From assembly GCA_030348875.1 (NCBI GenBank), contig JAUCEP010000002.1, positions 3,241,001 to 3,305,000 on the forward strand: a stretch of DNA of 64,000 nucleotides, written 5' to 3'. The stretch comes from Ureibacillus composti (lineage in GTDB: Bacteria; Bacillota; Bacilli; Bacillales_A; Planococcaceae). The notes beneath the pieces are model-generated. The model was not told the origin of the DNA, ran no database searches, and saw only the letters and a list, made by a program, of their open reading frames with translations. Positions 38,062 to 46,726 of this stretch are shown one piece after another (position 1 is the stretch's first letter; each line of letters opens with the position of its first letter). Both the position numbers and the translations under genes were made by a program.

Positions 38062-39054
38062 TTATAGTTCTGTTAACTTCTCAAGATTTTGCAAAAAATC
38101 AACAACCTCGTAATCCATTTCTCGAATACTACCAAACATTGTTCGAACAAAATCAATATAACTTAATGCTACATCTTCCGGATCATAGTCAAGCCACTCA
38201 AAGGGATACGTAACAATTGAATGTTTTGAAATTAAATATTGAACCATTTCCAATATAGAAGGTTCTTGATCCAATTGCTCATTAACAAGATCAGAAACTT
38301 TATTAAATTGCGGTAATTTTGTAGGCAATTCCATTTGGGATGGATTCACTTCCATTTCCCTACCAAATTTCGATATAGTTAAATTTATATCAACATTCTG
38401 TTCAACCAATAATATTAGAATCAAGCTTTTAATAAAGGTATGTGTGGTTTCATTTTCTACAATGGCTTTTAGTTGTTCTACAATTGGACGAATATTTACC
38501 GTAGTTAAACTATGAACTTGCATAAGTTGTTCATTAGGTTTTAACGATAAAAAATAGTCAATTGAAAACGTATCAACATCAAGCTGAAGTTTATTGTTTA
38601 CTATATTTTCCTGCTGATAGATATTCTCAGCAATATTAGCATTTAACTCTTTTAAACGTTGGAATTTTTCAATTTGGTCAGCTGGAATAGCTTCTTCTTC
38701 TAATAGAGACGTTATAATACTTTCCACCTGTTTATATTGTTTCAACTGGATACAAATTGTTAAGTATAATTCCATTACTTCTAAATACATCGATGGACCG
38801 ATACTTAAAAGCTCTTCACAGATTTCTTTGGCTTTTTCAAAAGACTTTGCTTCATATAATGAGTAAGCATATACACTAAGAGTTAGTTCATCACTTTCGT
38901 CACTATATTTCAATGCTTCTTCAAAGTTTTTATTAGCTAATTCATATTGATACGTCTCTACATATTCATGCGCTTTTGCAATCAATCTTTCAACTGTCCC
39001 AGGAAAAAGAACGACATTTTCAAAAGTAGTTATTTTATTTCGTTTTTTCCTCAA
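38062..39054 (-). CDS. Tetratricopeptide repeat protein, YsoA-like
   Basis: A 330-residue soluble helical protein. TPR-like helices are clear at residues about 20-120 (YVETYQYELANKNFEEALKYS, YSLYEAKSFEKAKEICEELLSIGP, YLTICIQLKQYKQVESIIT). The C-terminal half has no recognised domain. In B. subtilis the TPR gene ysoA adjoins tig, which matches this position. It starts at a TTG with TAGGAG upstream. Function is unknown, and TPRs usually mediate protein contacts. Confidence 0.8.
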   Translation of the reverse strand: MRKKRNKITTFENVVLFPGTVERLIAKAHEYVETYQYELANKNFEEALKYSDESDELTLSVYAYSLYEAKSFEKAKEICEELLSIGPSMYLEVMELYLTICIQLKQYKQVESIITSLLEEEAIPADQIEKFQRLKELNANIAENIYQQENIVNNKLQLDVDTFSIDYFLSLKPNEQLMQVHSLTTVNIRPIVEQLKAIVENETTHTFIKSLILILLVEQNVDINLTISKFGREMEVNPSQMELPTKLPQFNKVSDLVNEQLDQEPSILEMVQYLISKHSIVTYPFEWLDYDPEDVALSYIDFVRTMFGSIREMDYEVVDFLQNLEKLTEL

Positions 39055-39473
39055 ACTGTCACACTCCTAGGTGTAATATGCTAAAAAAATGTTTGTATAT
39101 CGATGTTATTTTACCTTTAAATAATTATGTGAACAACAGGATTCGCAAAATTTACATATTTCGGGGAATATTTCTTTTTATGAGTACATTATAAAATTTT
39201 CATCTTTAATGGATTTTGATTGAACAATAAGATAAATCCCCGGTGTTATTTATCAATGTTACCCTTAAGTATTATTTTTAATCGATTTTTTATTAGCAAG
39301 TCATCGCTCTACCTTACTCCTCATTACAATCCTACCCTTAGGACAAGAAATCATAAAAAATATCTGTAGGAATGAAAATTCGACATATAATATTTTGCAG
39401 ATGTTTTATTTTTTGCCACTTATTTTTTAGTATAATTGGTGAATGTTTATAAAAATGCTATTGGAGGTTGTAT
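39055..39473. other. Intergenic region before the SDR gene
   Basis: No gene seen. A TATAAT hexamer at 39431-39436 lies 38 bp before the SDR start but lacks a good -35. A small hairpin, GATAAAT/ATTTATC (39231-39254), is present. In B. subtilis the leu-ilv operon lies in this interval. Confidence 0.4.
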
Positions 39474-40220
39474 ATGTTTCAAAATAAAGTAGTAGTTGTA
39501 ACTGGGGCCGCGCAAGGGATAGGAAAAGAGATAGCCACACAATATGCAAAATCAGGTGCTAATGTCGTACTTGCAGACGTCAATGCAAATTTAGGGGAAA
39601 ATGTATGTAAGGATTTAGTGGAACAGGGGTATTCCGCCCTCTTTATTCCAACTGATGTTGGAAGGGAAAAAGATGTTAGTTTACTCATGACAAAGACAAT
39701 TGAACGCTATAAAAAAATAGATATCCTCGTTAATAATGCAGGTATTTTCCGCCCGGTATCTCCCTATGATTTGTCGTTAGAACAATGGGATGAGGTCATC
39801 AATACGAATTTACGAAGTGTCTTTCTCTGTTCAAGAGAGGCCGCAAAGTTTATGCGCTTAAATGAACGGGGTGGAGCGATCGTTTCTATGGCCTCAACTA
39901 GAGCACAGATGTCAGAGCCTTATACCGAATCATATGCTGCGTCAAAAGGCGGAATCGTTGCACTCACACACGCACTTGCCTGTTCTTTTGCTCCGGACCA
40001 TATTCGAGTAAATTGTATCTCACCTGGATGGATTGAAACTGGCGATTATAATGCACTTAAAGAACTTGATCATAGCCAACATTTCTCCGGTCGAGTTGGT
40101 AGACCCGAAGATATTGCAAAAGCTTGTTTTTATTTAACAGATGAACGAAATGATTTTGTTACAGGTATTGATTTAACCGTTGATGGCGGGATGACAAAAA
40201 AAATGATTTATGAAGAGTAA
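39474..40220 (+). CDS. Short-chain dehydrogenase/reductase, glucose-dehydrogenase/FabG type
   Basis: A 248-residue classical SDR. The cofactor motif is TGAAQGIG. NNAG marks the central strand, and the catalytic residues are Ser (VSMASTRAQ), Tyr and Lys in YAASK. VNCISPGWIET follows. The Asp after the second strand (VVLADVNAN) suggests NAD(H) preference. Substrate cannot be told from sequence. GGAGG lies 6 nt before the ATG chosen. A TTG two codons earlier overlaps that site and is less likely. It is on the plus strand, with a possible accessory origin. Confidence 0.9.
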   Translation: MFQNKVVVVTGAAQGIGKEIATQYAKSGANVVLADVNANLGENVCKDLVEQGYSALFIPTDVGREKDVSLLMTKTIERYKKIDILVNNAGIFRPVSPYDLSLEQWDEVINTNLRSVFLCSREAAKFMRLNERGGAIVSMASTRAQMSEPYTESYAASKGGIVALTHALACSFAPDHIRVNCISPGWIETGDYNALKELDHSQHFSGRVGRPEDIAKACFYLTDERNDFVTGIDLTVDGGMTKKMIYEE

Positions 40221-40223
40221 AAG

Positions 40224-40247
40224 AAAAGTGTATATTTATACTTTTTC
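40224..40247 (+). terminator. Probable terminator after the SDR gene
   Basis: AAAAGTGTATA against TATACTTTTT (one bulged base) with a T run, 3 bp after the stop codon. Confidence 0.55.
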
Positions 40248-40282
40248 TAGTTAATCGCACGCACTTATTTATAAAAATAAAG

Positions 40283-40327
40283 TTTAAAACGTTTTAAGGG
40301 CCTCAAAAATGGTTTTAAAACGTTTTT
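40283..40327. promoter_or_regulatory. Paired palindromic operator candidates upstream of the aldolase-like gene
   Basis: TTAAAACGTTTTAA (40284-40297) is a perfect 14-bp palindrome. A second near copy, TTTTAAAACGTTTTT, lies at 40313-40327, about 30 bp (three helix turns) away. The spacing suggests cooperative binding of a dimeric repressor about 70 bp upstream of the promoter. The two copies could also pair with each other as a long hairpin, ending in a T run. Confidence 0.45.
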
Positions 40328-40392
40328 CATATTTACCTTTCTTAAGAATGATAGAATCTACTACAAATGCATTACGGTTCTTTCTATTGGCG

Positions 40393-40401
40393 TGATATAC
40401 T
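40393..40401 (+). promoter_or_regulatory. Extended -10 promoter of the aldolase-like gene
   Basis: TGATATACT matches the extended TGnTATAAT form, 40 bp before the chosen start. The -35 region is weak. Confidence 0.45.
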
Positions 40402-40441
40402 CTTTTGATCTTAAATCTACAAATAAATGAGGTATAGAGAA

Positions 40442-41464
40442 ATGAAATATAGTTTTAGAAATGATTATAGTGAAATGTGTCATCCAGAAATTATGAATGC
40501 CTTAATTGAAGCAAAAAATGAACAAAATGTGGGATATGGTTTAGATATTCATACAGACAATGCAAAATTACTTATTAGGGAAAAATTAGAATGTGAAAAT
40601 TGTGATATCCATTTTGTAACTGGTGGGACTCAAGCAAATGCATCCGTAATATCCTACGCTTTACGCGCCTTTGAAGCTGTTCTTGCGTGTGAATCTGGTC
40701 ATATTAATGTCCATGAAACAGGAGCAATTGAAGCGACTGGACATAAGGTATATACCGTAAAAGGCCGTTACGGCAAATTATATCCAAGTGATATAACAAA
40801 ATCATTAAAATACCACCAAGATGAGCATATGGTTAAAATCGGAATGGTCTATATCTCTCAATCAACAGAAATTGGCACTGTTTATACCTATGATGAATTG
40901 AGAGCTTTATACAATTGTTGTAAAGAGAATAACTTATATCTTTACATCGATGGCGCTCGTTTATCTAGTGGGCTTGCTGCAAGTGATGTTCATTTTAATA
41001 TGTTGAAAGATCTATGTGATGTTATGTACATCGGGGGTACGAAAATTGGAATGCTTAGCGGCGAAGGTATTGTAATTTTTAATGATAAACTAAAACCTTA
41101 CTTTAGATATCACATTAAAAATAAAGGAGCTATGCTTGCAAAAGGATATGTAGTTGGGATCCAATTTGAAGCAGCTTTTAAAGATGATTTATATTTTAAA
41201 ATGGGACAACACGAAAATGAACTTGCTCAATTCTTAAGTAGTAAATTGAAACAATTAGGAATCCCAATGTTAAGCGAGTCACCTACGAATCAAATATTCC
41301 CGATATTTAACAAAGATAATGTGAATGAATTAGCGAAACTGTATGAATTTGAAATTTGGGAAGAAGTCGAGGATCAAATTGCAATTAGATTTGTTACCTC
41401 ATGGTTTACAACAAAAGAGAAATGTATCGAATTAATTAATGATATAAAAAATTTAATTCAATAA
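40442..41464 (+). CDS. Low-specificity threonine aldolase-like PLP enzyme
   Basis: A 340-residue fold type I PLP enzyme of the beta-eliminating lyase/threonine aldolase family, which splits threonine to glycine and acetaldehyde. Visible motifs: FVTGGTQAN (phosphate binding), CESGHINVHETGAIE (ring stacking His), YIDGARLSSGL (Asp170) and YIGGTKIGML with the Schiff-base Lys201. Related tyrosine/serine-type lyases cannot be excluded. TGAGG lies 9 nt before the ATG chosen, while the ATG five codons earlier has no site. It follows the SDR gene with its own promoter. Confidence 0.87.
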   Translation: MKYSFRNDYSEMCHPEIMNALIEAKNEQNVGYGLDIHTDNAKLLIREKLECENCDIHFVTGGTQANASVISYALRAFEAVLACESGHINVHETGAIEATGHKVYTVKGRYGKLYPSDITKSLKYHQDEHMVKIGMVYISQSTEIGTVYTYDELRALYNCCKENNLYLYIDGARLSSGLAASDVHFNMLKDLCDVMYIGGTKIGMLSGEGIVIFNDKLKPYFRYHIKNKGAMLAKGYVVGIQFEAAFKDDLYFKMGQHENELAQFLSSKLKQLGIPMLSESPTNQIFPIFNKDNVNELAKLYEFEIWEEVEDQIAIRFVTSWFTTKEKCIELINDIKNLIQ

Positions 41465-41472
41465 ATGATTAG

Positions 41473-41506
41473 AATTCTACACCTCTAGTTTTAGAGGTGT
41501 GGAATT
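41473..41506 (+). terminator. Terminator after the aldolase-like gene
   Basis: AATTCTACACCTCTA against TAGAGGTGTGGAATT with a 4-nt loop and TTT tail, 9 bp after the stop. Confidence 0.85.
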
Positions 41507-41601
41507 TTACTTAACCTCTCTCCCGCTAACTACAGTACATTATTTGAATTTGGTGACTTAAGGAAATCAATAAAAGATTCTACAATAAAATTCAAACAAT
41601 A

Positions 41602-41641
41602 AAAAAAGCTTCGAAACCGCAAATGGTTTTGAAGCTTTTTC
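41602..41641 (-). terminator. Terminator of the tRNA-Arg transcript
   Basis: AAAAAGCTTCGAAACC against GGTTTTGAAGCTTTTT (one mismatch), with a T run of seven on the minus strand just after the tRNA 3' end. Confidence 0.92.
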
Positions 41642-41648
41642 CTTATGA

Positions 41649-41722
41649 CGTCCCAGGAGGGATTCGAACCCCCGACCGTACGCTTAGAAGGCGTATGCTC
41701 TATCCAGCTGAGCTACTGAGAC
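41649..41722 (-). tRNA. tRNA-Arg (anticodon TCT)
   Basis: Seventy-four bases fold as a cloverleaf. The acceptor is GTCTCAG/CTGGGAC with discriminator G and the D stem lies within AGCTCAGCTGGATAGAGC. The anticodon stem-loop is ACGCCTTCTAAGCGT with anticodon TCT, and the T arm contains GGTTCGAATCC. CCA is not encoded. A near-consensus promoter lies upstream and a strong terminator downstream, so it is a single-gene unit. Confidence 0.97.
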
Positions 41723-41753
41723 ATTAGTCATTCATTACTGAAGGACAATTATT

Positions 41754-41782
41754 ATTATATTGGAGATATGATGGAAAGTCAA
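41754..41782 (-). promoter_or_regulatory. SigA promoter of tRNA-Arg
   Basis: TTGACT (-35) and TATAAT (-10) on the minus strand with a 17-bp spacer. The -10 ends 31 bp before the mature tRNA 5' end. Confidence 0.88.
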
Positions 41783-41856
41783 CAGTTTCATAAAAAGTTT
41801 TTTCGCATTTTTTTCTACCTAAATTTATATGAATTGGAAAGACCTTTTATGATAAA

Positions 41857-42369
41857 TCATATTAAATTTTCTAAAGGATATTGTTTCGAGAAGAGTTCAT
41901 CTCCCTGATGCGAAAATGCTGTAACCAACCATTTTTCTCCATCAAATTCAACTATACAATAGCTTTTTTCTATTCTTGCACGTGGTTTCAATAAGCTCCC
42001 AGGATTTACAAATAAAATATTTTCCATTAGTTCAGAACCTAATACATGTGAATGTCCAAAAAAAACTGCATCTGCTTCTAATTCTTTTGCTCGGTAATAT
42101 AGATTCATGATGTTTGATTTCACATTTAGCAAATGTCCGTGTGCAACAAAGATTTTTACCCCATTCATTTCAACAAGCTCTTCCTCTACAAAACGGTCAT
42201 CTCGATCACAATTACCACGCACCCGCAATACTCCCTCTAAATAAGGGTGATCGAATGGCAACTCACTATCTCCACAATGAATGACAGCATCCATACTAGG
42301 ATGAGATTCACGAACTTTATTTATAACTTCAGCGTCACCATGCGTATCACTCATTACTAGTAACTTCAC
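41857..42369 (-). CDS. ysnB: YfcE/MJ0936-family metallophosphodiesterase (YsnB)
   Basis: A 170-residue calcineurin-like phosphoesterase with all metal motifs: SDTHGD, HCGDSE, RGNCD, AHGH and FGHSH. Relatives hydrolyse artificial phosphodiesters or cyclic nucleotides, and the physiological substrate is not known. It starts at a GTG with AAAGGGG upstream. It follows rdgB and rph as in B. subtilis, probably in one transcript, though a GC hairpin lies between it and rdgB. Confidence 0.93.
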   Translation of the reverse strand: MKLLVMSDTHGDAEVINKVRESHPSMDAVIHCGDSELPFDHPYLEGVLRVRGNCDRDDRFVEEELVEMNGVKIFVAHGHLLNVKSNIMNLYYRAKELEADAVFFGHSHVLGSELMENILFVNPGSLLKPRARIEKSYCIVEFDGEKWLVTAFSHQGDELFSKQYPLENLI

Positions 42370-42403
42370 AACAGTTCCCCTTTTACTAATATAATTTATT
42401 ATT

Positions 42404-42419
42404 GGGGGGAACTCCCCCC
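42404..42419 (-). other. G6/C6 hairpin between rdgB and ysnB
   Basis: GGGGGG-AACT-CCCCCC is a perfect six-pair GC stem in an AT-rich background, 35 bp before the ysnB start. It lacks a T tract, so it is not a normal terminator. Confidence 0.6.
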
Positions 42420-42430
42420 ATCATTTGAGA

Positions 42431-43024
42431 CTATTTTAAAATATTCGGAAGCTCCATTGCTAATTTACGAATGGCATTCCCTCTATGTGAAATTTTCCCC
42501 TTCTCATCAGGAGTTAATTCTGCCATCGAACATCCTAATGAGGGTACAAAAAAGATCGGATCATAACCAAACCCATTCGTACCTTGTTTTTCATGTAATA
42601 TTACACCTTCACAAGTACCAAAAACTGTTTCTGTTTCAATGTTTGGGCCCGCTATAGCTAACGCACAACAGAATCTTGCAGTACGTTCTGAATCAGGAAC
42701 CCCTCTCAACTTTTCAATTACTTTTACAATATTCGCTTCATCATCATGGTCACCAGCATATCTTGCAGAATAGACACCTGGCTCTCCACCCAATGCATCT
42801 ACAGCTAACCCACTATCATCGGCAATTACGAGCTTCCCTAAGGTACTTGCTAACGTCTCTGCTTTTAAAATAGCATTTTCCTCAAACGTTGTACCTGTTT
42901 CTTCGATTTCCAAATTTGGTGCAACATCAAACATCGTTACAACTTCAAAGCCTAGTGGTGTAAAAAGTGCTTCAAAATCATTTGCTTTTCCCTTATTCTT
43001 TGTTGCAATAACTACTTGCTTCAT
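42431..43024 (-). CDS. rdgB: Non-canonical purine NTP pyrophosphatase (RdgB/HAM1, YsnA)
   Basis: Hydrolyses ITP, XTP and dITP to monophosphates, cleaning the nucleotide pool. The 197-residue product starts MKQVVIATKNKGKANDFEALF. It has the family motifs FEENAILKAE, ADDSGLAVDALGGEPGVYSARYAG and NGFGYDPIFFVP. The ATG two codons inside the longest frame is used because AAGGGGG has correct spacing to it. It follows rph by 2 bp. Confidence 0.96.
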   Translation of the reverse strand: MKQVVIATKNKGKANDFEALFTPLGFEVVTMFDVAPNLEIEETGTTFEENAILKAETLASTLGKLVIADDSGLAVDALGGEPGVYSARYAGDHDDEANIVKVIEKLRGVPDSERTARFCCALAIAGPNIETETVFGTCEGVILHEKQGTNGFGYDPIFFVPSLGCSMAELTPDEKGKISHRGNAIRKLAMELPNILK

Positions 43025-43026
43025 TT

Positions 43027-43782
43027 TCATTCCCCCTTATCCGAACCGATTAAATTTGCTGTTTCTCCTAGTACTTCTTTTTGTATTGAGATCAGTTCAT
43101 TAATTCCTTTTTCACCAAGGCCAAGAAGTGAATTCAATTCTTCTCTCGAAAATGTGGCTTCTTCTCCTGTACCTTGAATTTCTACAAATCGACCTGCACC
43201 GGTCATTACAAGATTCATGTCAACTTCTGCGGCTACATCTTCAACATAACATAGATCTAAAACAGGTCCAAAATCTTCCAAAATCCCAATGCTTGTTGCA
43301 GCTAAATAGTCGATAATTGGAAATTTAGCAAATGGTTTTTCCCCATGTTTTTTTGCCAAAGCTAGGGTTAAAGCAACAAATGCCCCTGTAATGGAAGCTG
43401 TACGTGTTCCACCATCCGCCTGAATAACATCACAGTCAATCCAAATCGTCTTCTCACCTAATGCTTCTAAATTAACAATTGCACGTAAAGCACGTCCAAT
43501 TAAACGTTGTATCTCCATAGTTCGACCATTTACTTTACCGCGTGTAGATTCTCGGGGTGTTCTGTCTGCTGTTGCGCGTGGTAGCATTGAATATTCAGCA
43601 GTAATCCATCCTTTACCTTGTCCGCGTAAAAATCCTGGCACTTTATCCTCAATGGTAGCATTACAAATTACTTTTGTATTACCTACTTGTATGAGTACAG
43701 ACCCTTCAGGATGCATTAAATAATTTGTTTCAATTTGAACTGTTCTAAGTTCATTTATAGCTCGTCCATCATGTCTTGTCAT
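43027..43782 (-). CDS. rph: Ribonuclease PH
   Basis: Phosphorolytic 3' exoribonuclease that trims tRNA 3' ends. The 251-residue product starts [20 protein letters not shown]. It has [21 protein letters not shown], the [19 protein letters not shown] core and [26 protein letters not shown] precedes the ATG, and a 13-codon longer frame is ignored. B. subtilis has gerM just upstream, which is absent here. Confidence 0.97.
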   Translation of the reverse strand: MTRHDGRAINELRTVQIETNYLMHPEGSVLIQVGNTKVICNATIEDKVPGFLRGQGKGWITAEYSMLPRATADRTPRESTRGKVNGRTMEIQRLIGRALRAIVNLEALGEKTIWIDCDVIQADGGTRTASITGAFVALTLALAKKHGEKPFAKFPIIDYLAATSIGILEDFGPVLDLCYVEDVAAEVDMNLVMTGAGRFVEIQGTGEEATFSREELNSLLGLGEKGINELISIQKEVLGETANLIGSDKGE

Positions 43783-44100
43783 AGTTGACCTCCTAGTATT
43801 TCGCGAAAACCATCTTACCATAAAATTACGATATTGAAAAAGCTTCCTCTTCCTTTTTCTAATTTAATAATATATACATATACTTTAATAAACGACATAT
43901 TTTGAGATAAAAGAAAAAAGCTCGAAAGTAACTTAATACTTACGAGCACAAATAGTCCCCTCTAACATCCCTATTATAATTAAGTTTATTCTTCTCCACG
44001 TCATAAGTACACAACGAAAACGAATAACATAATGCATTTGTTTACATGTATATCTGCATTCATTTTATATGTTAATTGGAAACGCTTATATGGACAAAAT
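43783..44100. other. Intergenic region between racE and rph with terminator at 43914-43947
   Basis: No gene seen. GCTCG...CGAGC with a paired TAAGTA/TACTTT extension and six T on the minus strand (43914-43947) is a good terminator for the marR-racE unit. The germination gene gerM, located here in B. subtilis, is missing. Confidence 0.75.
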
Positions 44101-44895
44101 TTAAAGTTTAATTCGACGTATATCTAAATCTTTTTTCTCTAGCCAATTTTGAGCTATTGTTCGAAAAATTGGCACTGAACCAGTTGCAAAAAATATATGC
44201 TGTGGATCACTGGAATCAGTGTTTAACATATCATGATAACTTAATACAGCTTCCACTTCTTTTGCCGTTTCTTCTGCTGATGATAGGACAAATACATTAG
44301 ATCCAACTACTTCTTCTATATGATGCTGAATGATAGGGTAATGCGTACATCCAAGAATCACAGTATCGAATTTTTTATTTGCGAGTGGCTTTAAACCTTT
44401 TTTAACTAAGTCGAATGCAAATTGTCCTTCGTATTCGCCACTTTCAACAAGTGGAACAAATGTCGGACACGCAAGAGGAATTATTTTCGCCTTCGTACTT
44501 AAAGAAAGTAGAGCAGTTTCATATGCACCACTTTTAATTGTTCCTTCAGTAGCGAGTACTACAATTTCATTCCTTTTTGTTTTCTTTTCAGCAGCACGTG
44601 CTCCAGCATTAATTACACCGATAACAGGGATCGATAGATGAGTTTGCAAACTCTCAAGAGCAACTGCTGTTGCAGTATTGCATGCGATGACAAGCATTTT
44701 GATATTAAGTTTTTCTAATGCTTTCGCCATTTGCCATGTGAACTTTTGTACCTCACGCTTATCTCTTGGTCCATATGGGCATCTAGCTGTATCACCGATA
44801 TAATAAATGGTTTCATTTGGTAATTTTTTTATAATCTGTTTCGCAACTGTTAAGCCGCCAACACCTGAATCAATAACGCCAATCGGGGCATTCAC
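44101..44895 (-). CDS. racE: Glutamate racemase
   Basis: Makes D-glutamate for peptidoglycan (and any poly-glutamate). The 264-residue product has both catalytic cysteine regions, VIACNTATA and ILGCTHYPII. It also has DSGVGGLTVAKQI at the N-terminus and IGDTARCPYGPR. It starts at a GTG, 11 bp after the marR stop. The symbol racE follows the B. subtilis locus and murI is equivalent. Confidence 0.96.
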   Translation of the reverse strand: MNAPIGVIDSGVGGLTVAKQIIKKLPNETIYYIGDTARCPYGPRDKREVQKFTWQMAKALEKLNIKMLVIACNTATAVALESLQTHLSIPVIGVINAGARAAEKKTKRNEIVVLATEGTIKSGAYETALLSLSTKAKIIPLACPTFVPLVESGEYEGQFAFDLVKKGLKPLANKKFDTVILGCTHYPIIQHHIEEVVGSNVFVLSSAEETAKEVEAVLSYHDMLNTDSSDPQHIFFATGSVPIFRTIAQNWLEKKDLDIRRIKL

Positions 44896-44906
44896 TTAAA
44901 ACCGCC

Positions 44907-45365
44907 TCAATCCTCTTTCATTTGTAAATGCAATTTATGCAATAATTTTGATAAAAGTTCTACTTCTTCTTTGTCAAAATCCACTAATAGTTCATTTAAG
45001 TAATTCTGACGTTTTTCAATCACTTCTTCAATTATTCTTTCACCTTCTTGAAGTAAATGAATGTGCACTACTCGGCGGTCTTGGTCATCACGAATTCGCA
45101 TTACTAATTCATTTTTTTCCATACGATCAACTAAATCTGTCGTCGTACTAAATGCTAAATACATTTTATTCGATAATTCACCAATTGTCATATCTCCCAA
45201 TTCATGTAACCACTGAAGTGCAATAAATTGTGGAGGAGTAATTGTATAATTACTTAAAATTTCTCTGCCTTTTTGTTTAATTAAGTGAGAAGTATAACGA
45301 AGTTCTTTCTCTAAAAATGCAACCTCTACATGACTGTGTATTTCACTTTCTTTCTTGTCTTACAT
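44907..45365 (-). pseudogene. MarR-family regulator (YsmB-like) with a stop at codon 2
   Basis: From 45359 the frame encodes about 150 residues of a complete MarR-type winged-helix protein: dimer helix (EKELRYTSHLIKQKGREIL), TPPQFIALQWLHE, MTIGELSNKMYLAFSTTTDLVDRMEKN and the wing RIRDDQDRRVVHIHL. An ATG at 45365-45363 follows GAGGAG, but the next codon is TAA (45362-45360). No ATG, GTG or TTG occurs in frame until the TTG at 45200, which would drop the dimer helix and leave 97 residues. Either a CAA-to-TAA nonsense change has broken it, or translation starts in a non-standard way. The locus matches ysmB, upstream of racE. Confidence 0.75.
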
Positions 45366-45668
45366 TCACTCCTCAAGAACTGTACATCATTACGCTTTGG
45401 CGTAATCGCAACCGTCAATTATCATTAAGCAACAGAAATATCTGTCACTTTAAGCTTTCATGCTATAAACAGCTAAACATACATTTAGGCTGGATAATCG
45501 ACGGAGGCTACTTCCTTCTAATTTTTTTAAAAGAAGTAAGTTCTGCATCCATTCTCACTACCTATTTAGGAGTGACGTATACCGAATATGAATTTTCAGT
45601 ACACAATAAATGCTGATTGATTTTCTAGTTCTATTTTGAAGTGTTTTTCATTAAATAGCAAGCATGAT
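45366..45668. other. Intergenic region between gerE and marR
   Basis: I see no supported gene. A plus-strand frame over 45317-45616 has no ribosome binding site and overlaps marR. No clear terminator follows gerE. Confidence 0.4.
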
Positions 45669-45890
45669 TCAATGAAGTGATAATTCATCAAGCCTAAGCA
45701 ATTCAATCAATGCTTGGGATCGACTAGAAACACCCAGCTTTTGAATTGTATTTGAAATATGATTACGCACCGTCTTCTCGCTAATATTGAGTTTTTGTGA
45801 AATTTCCTTTGTCGAGTAATCCAAGATTAACAATTGGAAAATTTCACGTTCTCTTTTAGTCAAAAGCGAACGATGCTGCGGGCTATTCAT
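45669..45890 (-). CDS. gerE: Spore germination/late coat transcription regulator GerE
   Basis: GerE is the small LuxR-type regulator that adjusts SigK-dependent coat genes late in sporulation. The 73-residue product is almost only the helix-turn-helix: LTKREREIFQLLILDYSTKEISQKLNISEKTVRNHISNTIQKLG in outline (residues 10-53). The closing ALIELLRLDELSL segment is typical of GerE (74 residues in B. subtilis). GGAGGG precedes the ATG. The position between marR/ysmB and ysmA is conserved. Confidence 0.96.
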   Translation of the reverse strand: MNSPQHRSLLTKREREIFQLLILDYSTKEISQKLNISEKTVRNHISNTIQKLGVSSRSQALIELLRLDELSLH

Positions 45891-45963
45891 AATGGCAACA
45901 CCCTCCTATCTCCTCTTCTATGTAAAGTATGTTAAGACTTGATAGGCTGTGAGGGCATTTTAA

Positions 45964-46413
45964 CTATTTCCCAAGCAATATTTTTTCTTTTTCGACTTCC
46001 GTTAAAGCTACTGCTTTTCCAGTTCTCTTATTAATTTGTACAATTGTCCCTCTGCCCGTAAAGCAAGTTTCATTATTTTCGTTTTTGGCTAGATAATGTA
46101 AGTCTAAAGAAGACTTCCCAATCCTTGCTGTCTTAACAAAAACACGTAGTTTCTCATCAAAGAATACTTGTTTTACATAATCACAATGGAGGTCTGCAAC
46201 TACAGGTATCAACTCCGATTTCATTGACATCCATTCATTCATGAAACCAATTGACTTTAAATATTCAATTCTTGCATATTCAAAATAAGCAAATGGTACT
46301 GTATTGTTTAAATGTCCAAACATGTCAGTTTCTGAAAATCTTACGGTTACCTCAACAAAAAACTTAAACTCTTCTTCCCACTGTTGAGAATTTTCGATAT
46401 AACTCGGCATCAT
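45964..46413 (-). CDS. ysmA: Hotdog-fold acyl-CoA thioesterase-like protein (YsmA)
   Basis: A 149-residue 4HBT-type thioesterase homologue. RFSETDMFGHLNNTVPFAYFEYARIEYL is the typical first helix region, in which Asp and the following residues form the active site. LHCDYVKQVFFDEKLRVFVKTARIGKSSLDLHY is the second half of the hotdog. Substrate is unknown, though aromatic or fatty acyl-CoA is usual for the fold. It sits between gerE and sdhB as in B. subtilis. GAGGGGG lies before the first of two ATGs. Confidence 0.9.
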   Translation of the reverse strand: MMPSYIENSQQWEEEFKFFVEVTVRFSETDMFGHLNNTVPFAYFEYARIEYLKSIGFMNEWMSMKSELIPVVADLHCDYVKQVFFDEKLRVFVKTARIGKSSLDLHYLAKNENNETCFTGRGTIVQINKRTGKAVALTEVEKEKILLGK

Positions 46414-46650
46414 ACGTTTCCCCCTCTGGCTACAAGTTTAATATTCATTAATTATACAATAATTAATGAGTCAAATTAGTATTTAAACTTTGTATATACC
46501 ATTTTAGGAGGAGTATTATTCAATCCACATCCAACATGCACTACTTATACTACTATAGTTTAAGAATATGTTTTAGTCATCTAACCCTTGATATTCACGA
46601 TGGGAATGTGTTTGTTAATTCATATTATTTTATGCAAGAAAATAAAATAA

Positions 46651-46682
46651 GGCATCAATAAATCAAATGATTTATTAATGCC
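46651..46682 (-). terminator. Terminator after sdhB
   Basis: GGCATCAATAAATCA against TGATTTATTAATGCC (one mismatch) with a T-rich minus-strand tail, within the 313-bp gap between sdhB and ysmA. No gene was seen in that gap. Confidence 0.85.
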
Positions 46683-46726
46683 CTATAATGAATTTGATTA
46701 AATCTCTAATTAACTAGTAATCTAAA

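Noticed and set aside
41649-41722. tRNA-Arg as an integration site
   Set aside because: No integrase gene and no direct repeat of the tRNA 3' end were seen in the flanking sequence.
44077-44090. cre-like word TGGAAACGCTTATA
   Set aside because: It lies just past the racE 3' end, with no promoter or gene start nearby.
45317-45616. A 99-codon plus-strand frame between marR and gerE
   Set aside because: It overlaps the 5' part of marR, has no ribosome binding site, and encodes nothing recognisable.
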